A stretch of 64,000 nt of DNA, taken from the NCBI GenBank assembly GCA_012274445.1, contig JAAROD010000015.1:2666001-2730000 (forward strand), read 5' to 3'. The translations under genes were made by a program, and so were the position numbers. This stretch comes from Sclerotiophoma versabilis (lineage: Eukaryota; Ascomycota; Dothideomycetes; Pleosporales; Didymellaceae). Below are positions 12,586 through 21,692 of this stretch, piece by piece (the stretch's first letter is position 1; the number at the start of each line of letters is the position of its first letter). The notes under the pieces are model-generated. The model ran no database searches and was not told the DNA's origin. It saw only the letters and a program-made list of their open reading frames with translations.

Positions 12586-13710
12586 CTAGGAGCGTGCATA
12601 AGCCTCACGACCCAACGGCACCTGCCACTCTGTCTGGCCAGGTTCATCCCACGGCCTATCAAGATTGTACTGCATGCCGAGGTTGTACTGCTGCGCCATG
12701 TCTGCTAACAGTGACTCCAGGGGCTCCCCTTCGAGGAATATATTTACAGTAGGGTGAGTTGCTGTGATCTGGTCGAAGGGTTCATCGAGCGTCATAGCCT
12801 GTTGCCAAGCTGCGGCACGAGGGAAGACAGCAAGCACCCTGTTCCAGTCGAGCCAGTGTTCGTCGACCATTGGAATGTTGACGGCATATACAATGTTGGA
12901 GATCATGGTGTCGGTGCAAACTGGCATTTGTAGCTCATCGCCCATGAAATGATCGATCCAGATGAGGATCGGGTGAAGGATGTCCCTCTTAGCCACGCAC
13001 TGGCTGCGGATCATTCTGAGGGGCCCGAGGAGGACGAGTCGGTGTGGAGTCTTGATATGGTCATTAAATGCTACTGAATAGTGTGGGAATGTACTTACCC
13101 CTGGAGGAGGTTTTACAGCCGGGATGTGACGAGAAGAGGCAGTGACGGGAGCTGGCATGGGCGGAGGTGTAACCATGCGTGAGGGTGCAACTGCGGGCGC
13201 AGGAGTGAGTATCACTGACCTTGCTGGATGAGACGCAGCTACCAACTCGGGAAGGGGTGATGTTGGAACATGATACGGTTGACAGAAGGAGCGTAAGCTA
13301 CTGCCAGGTACCCGATATACCATGTTGTGATCAAACCGGCTTCGGTAATTGCCAGGCACAGTGCCAGCCCTAAACCCAGCAGAAGAGCGGACGACAGAGC
13401 CGTCAGGGAATATGTACACGCTACTAGCAGAAGCCTGGTTAGCCGTGAGAATAGCACGCGTTGTTGGGGGAAGTGGTAGAGCGGGAGCTGCACACGCGCT
13501 GTTCTCGAAAGAGCTTCGAGGTGGTAGAATGCTCGGAGCCCTGGTCGGTGTGAGGTTGCGTGCTTGATCCTGGGGACTCTTTTTACCATTACGCGCCTTG
13601 GAACGCTCCATACTGTCCAAGGTGTCTTCCATTGGAGAAGGAGGCGATGGGGCATATGCGGCCTCTGCAGGCTTCGCCTTCGGTGTGATTGGAGAAGAAT
13701 TGGGGGACAT
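12586..13710 (-). CDS. Hypothetical Pro/Ser-rich protein
   Basis: The minus-strand ORF begins at the first true ATG at 13710 (upstream in-frame codons lack ATG). Read without splicing it gives 374 residues. A 48-nt segment at 13098-13051 begins with a perfect GTAAGT and ends in AAG. It is divisible by three and stop-free, so it could be an in-frame intron, leaving 358 residues. The N-terminal 200 residues are low-complexity (Pro, Ser, Ala). The C-terminal 170 residues look globular (repeated Trp, Asp, Met and hydrophobic stretches such as HPILIWIDHFMGDEL). No family, signal peptide or membrane segment is recognised. It is probably a lineage-specific protein. Confidence 0.6.
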   Translation of the reverse strand: MSPNSSPITPKAKPAEAAYAPSPPSPMEDTLDSMERSKARNGKKSPQDQARNLTPTRAPSILPPRSSFENSACAAPALPLPPTTRAILTANQASASSVYIFPDGSVVRSSAGFRAGTVPGNYRSRFDHNMVYRVPGSSLRSFCQPYHVPTSPLPELVAASHPARSVILTPAPAVAPSRMVTPPPMPAPVTASSRHIPAVKPPPGVSTFPHYSVAFNDHIKTPHRLVLLGPLRMIRSQCVAKRDILHPILIWIDHFMGDELQMPVCTDTMISNIVYAVNIPMVDEHWLDWNRVLAVFPRAAAWQQAMTLDEPFDQITATHPTVNIFLEGEPLESLLADMAQQYNLGMQYNLDRPWDEPGQTEWQVPLGREAYARS

Positions 13711-14581
13711 GAGGAGGTGCAAAGCAGATCAATGGGAAATTGATGGCTCTCAAGCTCGGGTATGGGGGAAGGAAAGTGTGCTTGATGTTTTTGTGGTTGA
13801 AAGTGTTTAGATGAAGGAGATGTACTGGCGGTGGTTGGTGTAGCTTAGTCTAGCAAGCTCGGACGCATGTGGCATGCACATTCACTTGCGTCTCTTTCCC
13901 CCGCCACATACAGATAGCTTTGGCCTCCAGGATCTATTCATGAGGATTTTCATAACAAAGATGAAGCTATTTTCATCACAGTGAGCAATTACCAACAAGC
14001 GCGCAACGATCAGCCACTTGATAACCACCTTCGTCACGGATACGTGAGCATCATGAGTCCTTGGCTGATTTTGTGACAGTTGGAAGTTTACTATGTTTGA
14101 ACATGGCACTTGCAACATTCCGTTACCGCATGTCTTAACTCGAAAGGCGTTCAAGACTGAAGTGACGTTGAGGTGCAATCTTGCAGTCTTAGCATGCGCA
14201 ACAGCCCTTGGCAGGATAACGTCTATTGTCTCCAATACTGCGATGTGTAAAATCAGTGTATATTCAGATTCGTTATCTACTCCTCACAGTCTTCGATTTC
14301 GGGCACTCACTGAGCCTACAAATTGTCTAAGAATAAGCCAAAAGACAGGGACCGTAGTGCTTTTGGTTGCACAAGCACATGAGTTCCTTGAACAGTGTAC
14401 ATCCAAGGCAAAACAAAGTCCACGCCTGAAATAGGGCAGCACCAATATGAGCCATTTATACCGTGCAAAATCTAGTTGTGCACAGTGTACGGTTCATTAC
14501 GCACTGTAATGTACCTTGTAGTATCCATCCTCCTCGCAATCTCTGAGGCTCTCCAAACGACGGTAAATTAATGCTTCTGTT
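13711..14581. other. Intergenic region
   Basis: No supportable gene. It holds the promoter side of the minus-strand gene at 12586-13710 and the 3' flank of the CFEM-like gene. Short ORFs here lack any recognisable motif. Confidence 0.4.
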
Positions 14582-15871
14582 TCATTTCTGGTACCTTGCT
14601 TGCTCTTCTCGATAGAATGCTAATGAGTGCGCGGTATGTGATCGGAGAGGCATTGAACTGATCGGCGGCAGATGCGGATGGTCTGATCGTGGAGTTGTAG
14701 GAAGGAAGGGAGAGGAAACGGATCGCGGAGCAATTGGTGCCCCTGGAGTGGATGGGGTTCGCATAGTTGGTGGTTTCCGTGGAGTAGATGGAATTATCGG
14801 CAGCGGCGGCGCGAGTTGAGGGAATGGACTCAAGGGAGAGGAGACTGAGCGGTGACCGATGCTACTAGCTGCCGTTCGAGCGCTCGCTGGTCGCCGTGGA
14901 GTCCAAGTTGCTTGCTCGCTACCTGGTGGAGGCTTTACAAGTGGAGCGGTGGTGCTGGTACTGATGCTGAGATCGCGTCGATGTGGTCGGCGGTCACTGA
15001 TGGGGTCTCGGGCTGGGGCTTTGCTCCTGCTCAGACCGAGTCGTTCCCTGAGACTCTTATTGTTCACGGCCTGCAGCTGAATATAACCTTGATCCCGAAG
15101 ACGTTCTTCAAGTAGTTGCTCTGCATATTGTCTTCGCTCCTCTTCAGACATTGGGCGGTCCCTCCTGCGGGCACGGATTCGGGTGTACCACGCATACAGG
15201 GCAGCAACAGCAGCAACAAAGAAGAGCACTGCGAGAGGTATCAGAGAACCCTCTACAATGGAGGTCCAGTGGCTATGGGCCCTGGAAGTAGTTAGTGAGG
15301 GATCATTTTTGATGTCTCCCTGTAAGGAGGTGGGGTTCGACAAGAAGATGAAGGGCCGCTGTGTGGAATACACAGTGAATACATACCAACTCTCGGAAGA
15401 CTTGTGCTCCAATTGAGGGCCTTCGATAGTAGGCGCAGAAGTGTGAGCTGGCACTAAAGCTGAGGTGGAGGTAGTCGAAGCGGTATCGAGTGACGAAGTG
15501 GTCGTTGCTGTGCCTGTTGGGGACGCCGTTGAGGAAAGCGTCACATATGGGCTTGGTACGCCACATAGAGAGCCGTAAGTGCGTTCGATCACAGCTTCAT
15601 CTTTCTTGTCGCAGCTTTGACTACACATTTCTCCAACATCATTCAGGCTGCGGAGCCATTCGTTCTTGCAGAAACAGTCAATATAAGTGGCGTGGTTGGA
15701 GACGGGCGCAGTAGGCGGCAGACAGTTTGTGGCGGCCTTCAAAAGTGCCCTACAGCTGTGAGCGCAATTGGGCAATAAACTGAGATTGAAGAGGGGTGAA
15801 GTCGTGTTTGGAAGCGCGCTTGCGGTGTGCAAGATCGTAGCAAGAATGTTGAAAATCGTAAGGAGACGCAT
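14582..15871 (-). CDS. CFEM-like cysteine-rich single-pass membrane protein
   Basis: Two exons, 15871-15387 and 15281-14582, give 394 residues. The 105-nt intron has GTATGT, a CTAAC branch site and TTCCAG, and is divisible by three without stops, so an unspliced reading of 429 residues is also open. A signal peptide (about 1-19) precedes eight cysteines spaced CAHSC, then C, CFC, C-x3-C and C. This resembles the CFEM pattern, with a longer gap before the CxC pair than usual. A Ser/Thr stalk, a transmembrane helix near residues 173-194 followed by RIRARRR, and a long Ser/Pro/Arg-rich cytoplasmic tail follow. CFEM proteins bind heme or iron, or act at the cell surface. This layout (ectodomain, stalk, helix, basic tail) suggests a surface sensor or adhesin; the ligand is unknown. 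Confidence 0.78.
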   Translation of the reverse strand: MRLLTIFNILATILHTASALPNTTSPLFNLSLLPNCAHSCRALLKAATNCLPPTAPVSNHATYIDCFCKNEWLRSLNDVGEMCSQSCDKKDEAVIERTYGSLCGVPSPYVTLSSTASPTGTATTTSSLDTASTTSTSALVPAHTSAPTIEGPQLEHKSSESWYVFTVYSTQRPFIFLSNPTSLQGDIKNDPSLTTSRAHSHWTSIVEGSLIPLAVLFFVAAVAALYAWYTRIRARRRDRPMSEEERRQYAEQLLEERLRDQGYIQLQAVNNKSLRERLGLSRSKAPARDPISDRRPHRRDLSISTSTTAPLVKPPPGSEQATWTPRRPASARTAASSIGHRSVSSPLSPFPQLAPPLPIIPSTPRKPPTMRTPSTPGAPIAPRSVSSPFLPTTPRSDHPHLPPISSMPLRSHTAHSLAFYREEQARYQK

Positions 15872-16779
15872 GGTCGCAATGCTTTACTTCTTGAGGAGCG
15901 TGATCTCCCAGTGGTGTAGTTTTGCCTGTGTTATTGGTGAGCAAAGGGGTTGCAAGGTAACTTCGTAGTAATGGAGTAAGCTGTCACTGCTATTTAGTAG
16001 GTATCTCGCTAGACCGAAAGGGAGCGGGCCCACCACAGGCAGTGTCCTCGATCTGACCATGCCGCATCGCAACCGGCCTGTCAGAACAGGCCGGAGTGCC
16101 TCAGATTAATCATCATAGGCGGCTCCTATCTGCAACTGCGCGAGCTATGTTGGAAATCCAAGGAGACATTTGGATCGATGCCTTCGAAACCTTCCTGTGA
16201 GCTTCCCAACCCAATCGATGCCAGGGCTTTTGCCTTTATTTTTGGGATATAACGTTGTATGGATGCAAGTTGATTGTCTTTTGTACCTCAATCGGCCTCT
16301 TCAGTCGGTTCTTGCCGACAACCACTTCTTGCCTCTCTCCTTCACCACATTGGCTCGACACCCCGTCCGCAGCGTGCTCGTGTGTTAGTGAATGTAAGTC
16401 ACTAATTAAGATCTCCTCATTTAACCGTGCGGGAAGTTAAATGGTCTTGGTCTCTCATGGTATTGGATTCAAGCACTGTCTTACTCCAGCGGTGCAGCAC
16501 CTCTATTGAAGAGCTCCCTTCATATCTAGTTCCGGTTGCTGAATGTCCTTGGCAAACGTATTCTTGCTCGTAGGCTCACTCACTGGACTATATGATATGG
16601 CAGCGGCCGCATAATCCCCTCTCGAGCCAGGTTGTCACCCATAGACTCTGTCACGGTTAGGCACCCCAGACAGGTGAAGCGCACAAGCTAATAATGACAG
16701 GTGGGTGATTGTCGTGCATCCTGGCACAAGCCAAAGATTTTCCTCATGACGTTATTCATAGACTATGCACATTGAGTTA
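15872..16779. other. Intergenic region
   Basis: Upstream flank of the CFEM-like gene and 3' flank of the small secreted protein gene. No ORF with a recognisable product, repeat or RNA gene was found. Confidence 0.4.
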
Positions 16780-17430
16780 TCAACCACATACGATATGCAG
16801 AGCACCATACGACTGAGCCGGAGGCGCAGCACACCCCACAAAGCTAACAGCAGTCAGTACATTGAATGAGAATCCATGATACTGATTTGACAAAGCGACT
16901 CCGCAGCCCTGATCTTCGAATACCTGGATATAACATCCTACAGCACCGGTCTTGGGTGAAGCGATCATGCTCGAGGCAACTGCGCCGCCAAGAGGCTGAA
17001 ATCGTTAGCTTCTTTCCGCGCAGGGTTGCAAAAGAAGTTGCTTACGATGTTGATGGCGACGCATTGGTTCTCGGTTACTGAGACCGTCACTCCTATGCCA
17101 GCTGTGCCATCTGTGGGTGGAGACTGTCGCATGACATCAGTGAAAAAGGTCATTGTAGTCAACCATAAGAGTAACTAAAGCTATTGGGGCCGGTACACGT
17201 GTATGTAAGATATATAGTAACTATTGCGGAAGCCGGATCACCTGTGGGCTTTTTGCCAACGGACACAGCAGGGGCAGGGGGCGCGGCAGGGACAGCCTTA
17301 GCAGCACCACCTCTAACCGTTACTACCAGGAAATTGCCGAGAAGTGCGGCGGTGGCGGACAGTATTTTGATATTGAATGAGCTCAAAGCTGAGTACGGAA
17401 GTTTTGGCTACTTACTGTGAGAAATTGCAT
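16780..17430 (-). CDS. Small secreted cysteine-containing protein (5' exon structure unresolved)
   Basis: The 3' half is clear. An exon ending at 17046 joins one starting at 16995 across a 50-nt intron (GTAAGC, GCTAAC branch, TTTCAG), giving a frame with VSVTENQCVAINI followed by PLGGAVASS and a cysteine-spaced C-terminal domain (GCYIQVFEDQGCG, then VGCAAPP, ending VCG). Upstream, a hydrophobic stretch (ILSATAALLGNFLVV) lies in a frame without its own ATG. An ATG at 17430 (MQFLT then GTAAGT) would make a good signal-peptide start, but no AG acceptor brings it into phase. A link from a GTGATC donor after KKPT (about 17250) to the acceptor CCCACAG before the GTAGIG segment is phase-compatible. 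It is either a secreted protein with unusual splicing or a recently damaged gene. The family is unknown. Confidence 0.5.
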
Positions 17431-19158
17431 CGCAGAATACTGCGCTGGGAGCCTCTGGTATGACAAAGGAACCTATGGAGATGCTTCGTGACTCAATACC
17501 GTGTCAACGATGGTGCTGACTTTCTGTACTGGGGTTTCATTTGTCCTTATACACTGATACTGGATCCATAAACACACCTATGTGGAACACGCTCAGGCTA
17601 GGTTTTTCGGAATGTCAAGTCCGGACCTAGATGTTGATAGGTTCGTTTAGCTACTCTATGCCTCAATCTCGTCTAGAAACCATTGGGAATTCACGTTTCG
17701 GATCTGGAACCCACATATGTGGATATTCAAGGCGGAAATTAGTGCATATATGGGGAGTGTAAAGCTTGGTATGCTTAGCTCTACGGACATGCCTCTTCGA
17801 TACCTTGGAAGTTCTCGGTTGTTTCGGTAGACTTACCACGAGGAGTCAACCAGCTTCGCATACCGCGATCTTAGTCTAGAGGCGCTAAGAGGTTTAAGCT
17901 CTAGATCCAGTACCTGTGTGGCGTATCAGAATCTACACCAATTCAGTCCTGTGTCCCCATGAGGTGCGTCTGAGAGTCTCTCGCTTACGTAGCTCGCCAC
18001 TACAGGTAAACACGAGGTCCACAAGTAAGGCTGACAGCTGAGAGTAGGGCTGAAACGTCGTGGCTATCGGCGCTAGGCGATCCATGTTTCCTTATCCTTC
18101 TCTTTTAACAAGCATCACTTCCATTGGGCGTCTACAGCTCTGTCTTTCAATGTATCAATATCGCCGCGTGGAAAACGCTGTTTAAGATGTCACAGCGGTG
18201 TTTGCAAGATTACGAGGTGTTTGCATCGACGTTGATAGTGCTAGAAATCATCGTGGCCTTGCCCTCTCCGATCGTCAAGCCTATCGCATCCGTGTGGCTG
18301 CACTTCGCTAAATTTTCAGCGTCGCGTGGGCAAAAGTGTTGAAGAAGCTTTAGCTCAACGCTGTGTCCAAGGTTGTGCCATTGCTTGGTTGTTTCTCTTG
18401 CACTGCTTGCAATTTCAATATTGCCCGGATATTTGTGGCGCAGTATTTGATGTTATGGCGATGGTAGGGGTTTGTAAGCGTTGCACTTCCTTGTTCTACT
18501 TCGACGGCTTTGAGCTGTCGAAGATATCTTCGTTCCAGCTTACGTATGTTCTTTCCATACGTCTACTGGAAGAAGTGCTGCCTCAGCATCGAGGTCATTC
18601 CGAAGCCCCGCCCTTGCTCTACAAGAGATCAGTATGCTGGAGAAGGTCGAGATATTCCCTAGAACCAACTTTTCTAGCTACAGTGTAGCTCGCAGACGAC
18701 GTGATTCTGCACCTTAATGTCAGAGCGGGCAAATTCGCTGCTTGGTATCATCTTCTCGATGCTAAGCAGTTGGAGAACAGAAGTGGCCTAAACAGGAACT
18801 CTTCCGATTAGTGGAGATATGAAATTGACTTAAGAAGGGTGGGGAAAGCAATCTCTTGAGGGTGCGATGCCTGCGCCAAGCGCGTAGTAAGAGGTGAAAT
18901 TACTAACAGTGGGCTTTGATGTATGGGAGTCAAAATATATCAGTCAAGATGGCGTATGCAAATTCGTTGCGATTTGCGTAGGGCTGCGTTACCGTTCTGA
19001 GCTTGTACGCAACGTTGCTACAGACCAAACGGGCAACGATGAAGTGGAAAGAGTTACAAATAAGAGGACGGAAAAGATGATGTTGCTGGACTGACATGGA
19101 AAACGCGCATTACATGAGTCACTGCGCAATATCGCATCGCGGGCATCAGCCTACCAGC
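17431..19158. other. 1.7-kb gene-poor region
   Basis: Only short frames without recognisable domains occur on either strand. I saw no convincing chain of exons, repeats or RNA genes. Confidence 0.4.
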
Positions 19159-19821
19159 CTACCTCTCATTTGCGTCGCGCTTTTCTGCATTCACTACCTC
19201 AAAGAATTCCCTGGTCAAGAGCATCCCCTGCTCCGTGGGGCTGCTTCCCACTTCATCCCCGCACAACCACTCAAGAAGCACGGCTGGCAAGCCCAGACTT
19301 GTACCCTGGATCCTCACACCTGAATCGGAGTTGAGAACATACCTTTCGTCACAATCCCGAAAGACAAGGTGATCCCGACCTAGAGCACCAAGAACCCATT
19401 GAATCGACAGGACGCTGTGAGGAAAGGCGTGTAGCGGTGGATGAAGGAGCGTCGAAACTAGTTGATCGACCGTGGGAGGTTCTGCTGGAGGTAAATTTGG
19501 TAAGTCAATTTGGCTGAAATCGACGTCCATGGCTGGAACATTGTTGTTGATAGTGGATGTGTGCCTGGTCATTCTGGTGTCGTGCTCGTTCTTACTGCTG
19601 GATCCGCCAAAGTCAAGACCGTTGTTCACCTTTGTAGACTCCTTGTTCGCGTATTTGTTGTGCTCTGGGTCCGGCATAGCGTGCGATCGGTCAGAAAAAG
19701 ATAACGTCGGCACATGCGATATCTGGATGGTCAGGCTTTGGAAGACTTCACTTCTGTACCAGTTGCAGGTTGTGCAGCCAGGCGAGCGTGACGGACGCTC
19801 ACCATCGTGACTATCTGGCAT
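19159..19821 (-). CDS. Hypothetical protein
   Basis: Uninterrupted minus-strand ORF of 220 residues with an ATG at 19821. A second in-frame Met about 50 residues in (MPDPEHNKY) could be the true start. The first half is polar and low-complexity (Ser, Asn, Thr). The second half, from about residue 97, looks folded (FSQIDLPNLPPAEPP, then alternating hydrophobic segments such as LSIQWVLGALGRDHLVF). No family, signal peptide or membrane helix is recognised. It is divergent from the PLC-like gene, with about 510 bases between. Confidence 0.5.
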   Translation of the reverse strand: MPDSHDGERPSRSPGCTTCNWYRSEVFQSLTIQISHVPTLSFSDRSHAMPDPEHNKYANKESTKVNNGLDFGGSSSKNEHDTRMTRHTSTINNNVPAMDVDFSQIDLPNLPPAEPPTVDQLVSTLLHPPLHAFPHSVLSIQWVLGALGRDHLVFRDCDERYVLNSDSGVRIQGTSLGLPAVLLEWLCGDEVGSSPTEQGMLLTREFFEVVNAEKRDANER

Positions 19822-20332
19822 GATCAGCTACGCGTTAGATGCTGTACTAATCTAGTGATGCGCGAAAGAGCAGTACGCTCAAGTTATGCTTTGTGTGAGT
19901 CTGGGGCGCAATAGGAGCAGAAGGATATAGCAAGGACGTTGTCGCCTGCCTTGTGGGTGGGGGCACCTGCAGCACCTAAAGAATAATGCAACACCCCAGC
20001 ATCAATCAGCAAGAAATGTACTGCAGTCAACAGTGCTATGGATTCCGAGTTGCACAGTGATGAGGCTGAGTCGGCTGCGTCGGTTGATCTGCAGTAGGGA
20101 TGCGTTGTCTAACGCCAGGCACCGCTCACCGCATCCAGAATCCGCGTTCACCAGTTGAACAGTGCCATTGAGCCCTAACTCCCCTCATTGAAGATGTGAC
20201 ACCCTACACTTCACGCGGTCCTGTTGCCTTTATTCGCACATTCTGCATCTCCATGTAACAAGTTTTCCTTTCTTTCCTTTTGGTTCCTCGAACTGTCCAA
20301 CCCGGTTTCGCTCGTCAAAGAGCTTTTTAACG
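19822..20332. promoter_or_regulatory. Divergent intergenic region between a hypothetical gene and the PLC-like gene
   Basis: About 510 bases separate two start codons on opposite strands, so both promoters must lie here. The part next to 20333 is pyrimidine-rich, as is usual for fungal leaders. No specific operator was identified. Confidence 0.45.
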
Positions 20333-21454
20333 ATGAAACATCTTGCTCTTCGATTCGTTTCATTGTCCCTGGCGCTGGCCGCCACCCCATTCGCAGCTGC
20401 AGCCCGCGCCTGCAACAACGCCCCTGAGTTGTGCGACACTTCGTACGATCAGATCACGCATCTCGGCGCGCATGACTCGCCGTTCCTGCGCGATTCCTCG
20501 ACAGGGTTCTCCTCGTTTGGCAACCAATTCTTCAACAGCACAGTTCAACTCGACGCCGGTGTGCGGCTGCTGTCGGCGCAGATCCATGTCGCACAAAACA
20601 AGGATACGGGAGCGAGAGAAATACATCTATGTCATACGTCATGCGGGCTGTTCGACGTAGGCACGTTCCAGGATTGGCTGTGGGAGATTCATCTGTGGAT
20701 GGCTGCCAACCCCAATGAAGTGGTGACGCTGGTGTTGGTGAATATGGATGGCATCAGTGCAGTCGAGCTTGAAAGCGAGTATGCGCGAGCAGATGTTGCC
20801 CACTTCGGATACGTACCGCCTGATATCAGCCATGCTCCTCCACCCTCCAGCGAGTTTACGAAGACATGGCCAACACTCGGGAAGATGATCGACCAGGGCG
20901 AGCGCCTCGTTACCTTCGTGCAACCATTGAATCCAGACAAGATGAACGCGCCATATCTCCTGAATGAGTTCGATTTTGTCTGGGAGAACGCATATGACGT
21001 GCGTAACGCTTCTGATTTCGGTTGCAAACCTGACCGGCCTTCCAACACCACGACGCCCGATCAAGAGCGCGACTCAGGCAAGCTGATGCTGATGAACCAC
21101 ATGCTGTACTGGCAGCAGGCCATGGGCATCGAGGTCCCAGACATTCGCAATATCAACGACACTAACTCCTGGGATAGCACCGGTGGTCTTGGTCAGCATA
21201 TGACAGCGTGCGGACAGCAGGTTGCTCGGCAGCCAACATTTGTGCTGGTCGACTTCTTCAATGTTGGGCCGGCAATCAAGACGGTGGACAATTTCAACGG
21301 CATCAACCAGCCCGTGGGCCGGAAGAACGTGACAGACCAGGTCATCGAGGGAGGCGCTGGCATGAACTACTATGTAAGCGCTGGGGAGAAGATGGACAGC
21401 AGTGCCTGGGTTGCGCTGGTTGTGGCCGTGCTTGGAATTGTTCTTTGTACATAA
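20333..21454 (+). CDS. Secreted or GPI-anchored PI-PLC X-domain-like phosphodiesterase
   Basis: Single-exon gene of 373 residues. A signal peptide (about 1-22) is followed by the TIM-barrel phosphodiesterase core: the HLGAHDSPF segment supplies the first catalytic His, and LCHTSCG about 55 residues later the second catalytic-region His. VTLVLVNMD and a late TFVLVDFFNVG strand are typical of the fungal secreted PLC-like family. The C-terminus ends in a hydrophobic tail (WVALVVAVLGIVLCT) after a small-residue stretch, as expected for a GPI-anchor signal. Such proteins sit at the cell surface; their true substrate is generally unproven, and the eukaryotic Y domain is absent. The start ATG lies just after a CT-rich leader. 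Confidence 0.85.
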   Translation: MKHLALRFVSLSLALAATPFAAAARACNNAPELCDTSYDQITHLGAHDSPFLRDSSTGFSSFGNQFFNSTVQLDAGVRLLSAQIHVAQNKDTGAREIHLCHTSCGLFDVGTFQDWLWEIHLWMAANPNEVVTLVLVNMDGISAVELESEYARADVAHFGYVPPDISHAPPPSSEFTKTWPTLGKMIDQGERLVTFVQPLNPDKMNAPYLLNEFDFVWENAYDVRNASDFGCKPDRPSNTTTPDQERDSGKLMLMNHMLYWQQAMGIEVPDIRNINDTNSWDSTGGLGQHMTACGQQVARQPTFVLVDFFNVGPAIKTVDNFNGINQPVGRKNVTDQVIEGGAGMNYYVSAGEKMDSSAWVALVVAVLGIVLCT

Positions 21455-21692
21455 TTGGGCGCGTGAGTGTATATAACAAAAACAACAGACATAGAAGCAG
21501 CACTGCAGGTGTTTCAATATCTTGAGATCACATCTGTGTGTAGTAGCAAAGCCGACGCCTTGATGACGCTGATGTTACATGCAAGCTGCGGAGCTCTCGG
21601 GAGTGCCAAGGCAGGAGTTTGCTTTGTTTGCACCTGTCCAAAAGTTGATACGACAGCAGCATTGGCTCGCTGCCAACAGCAACACAACAGAC

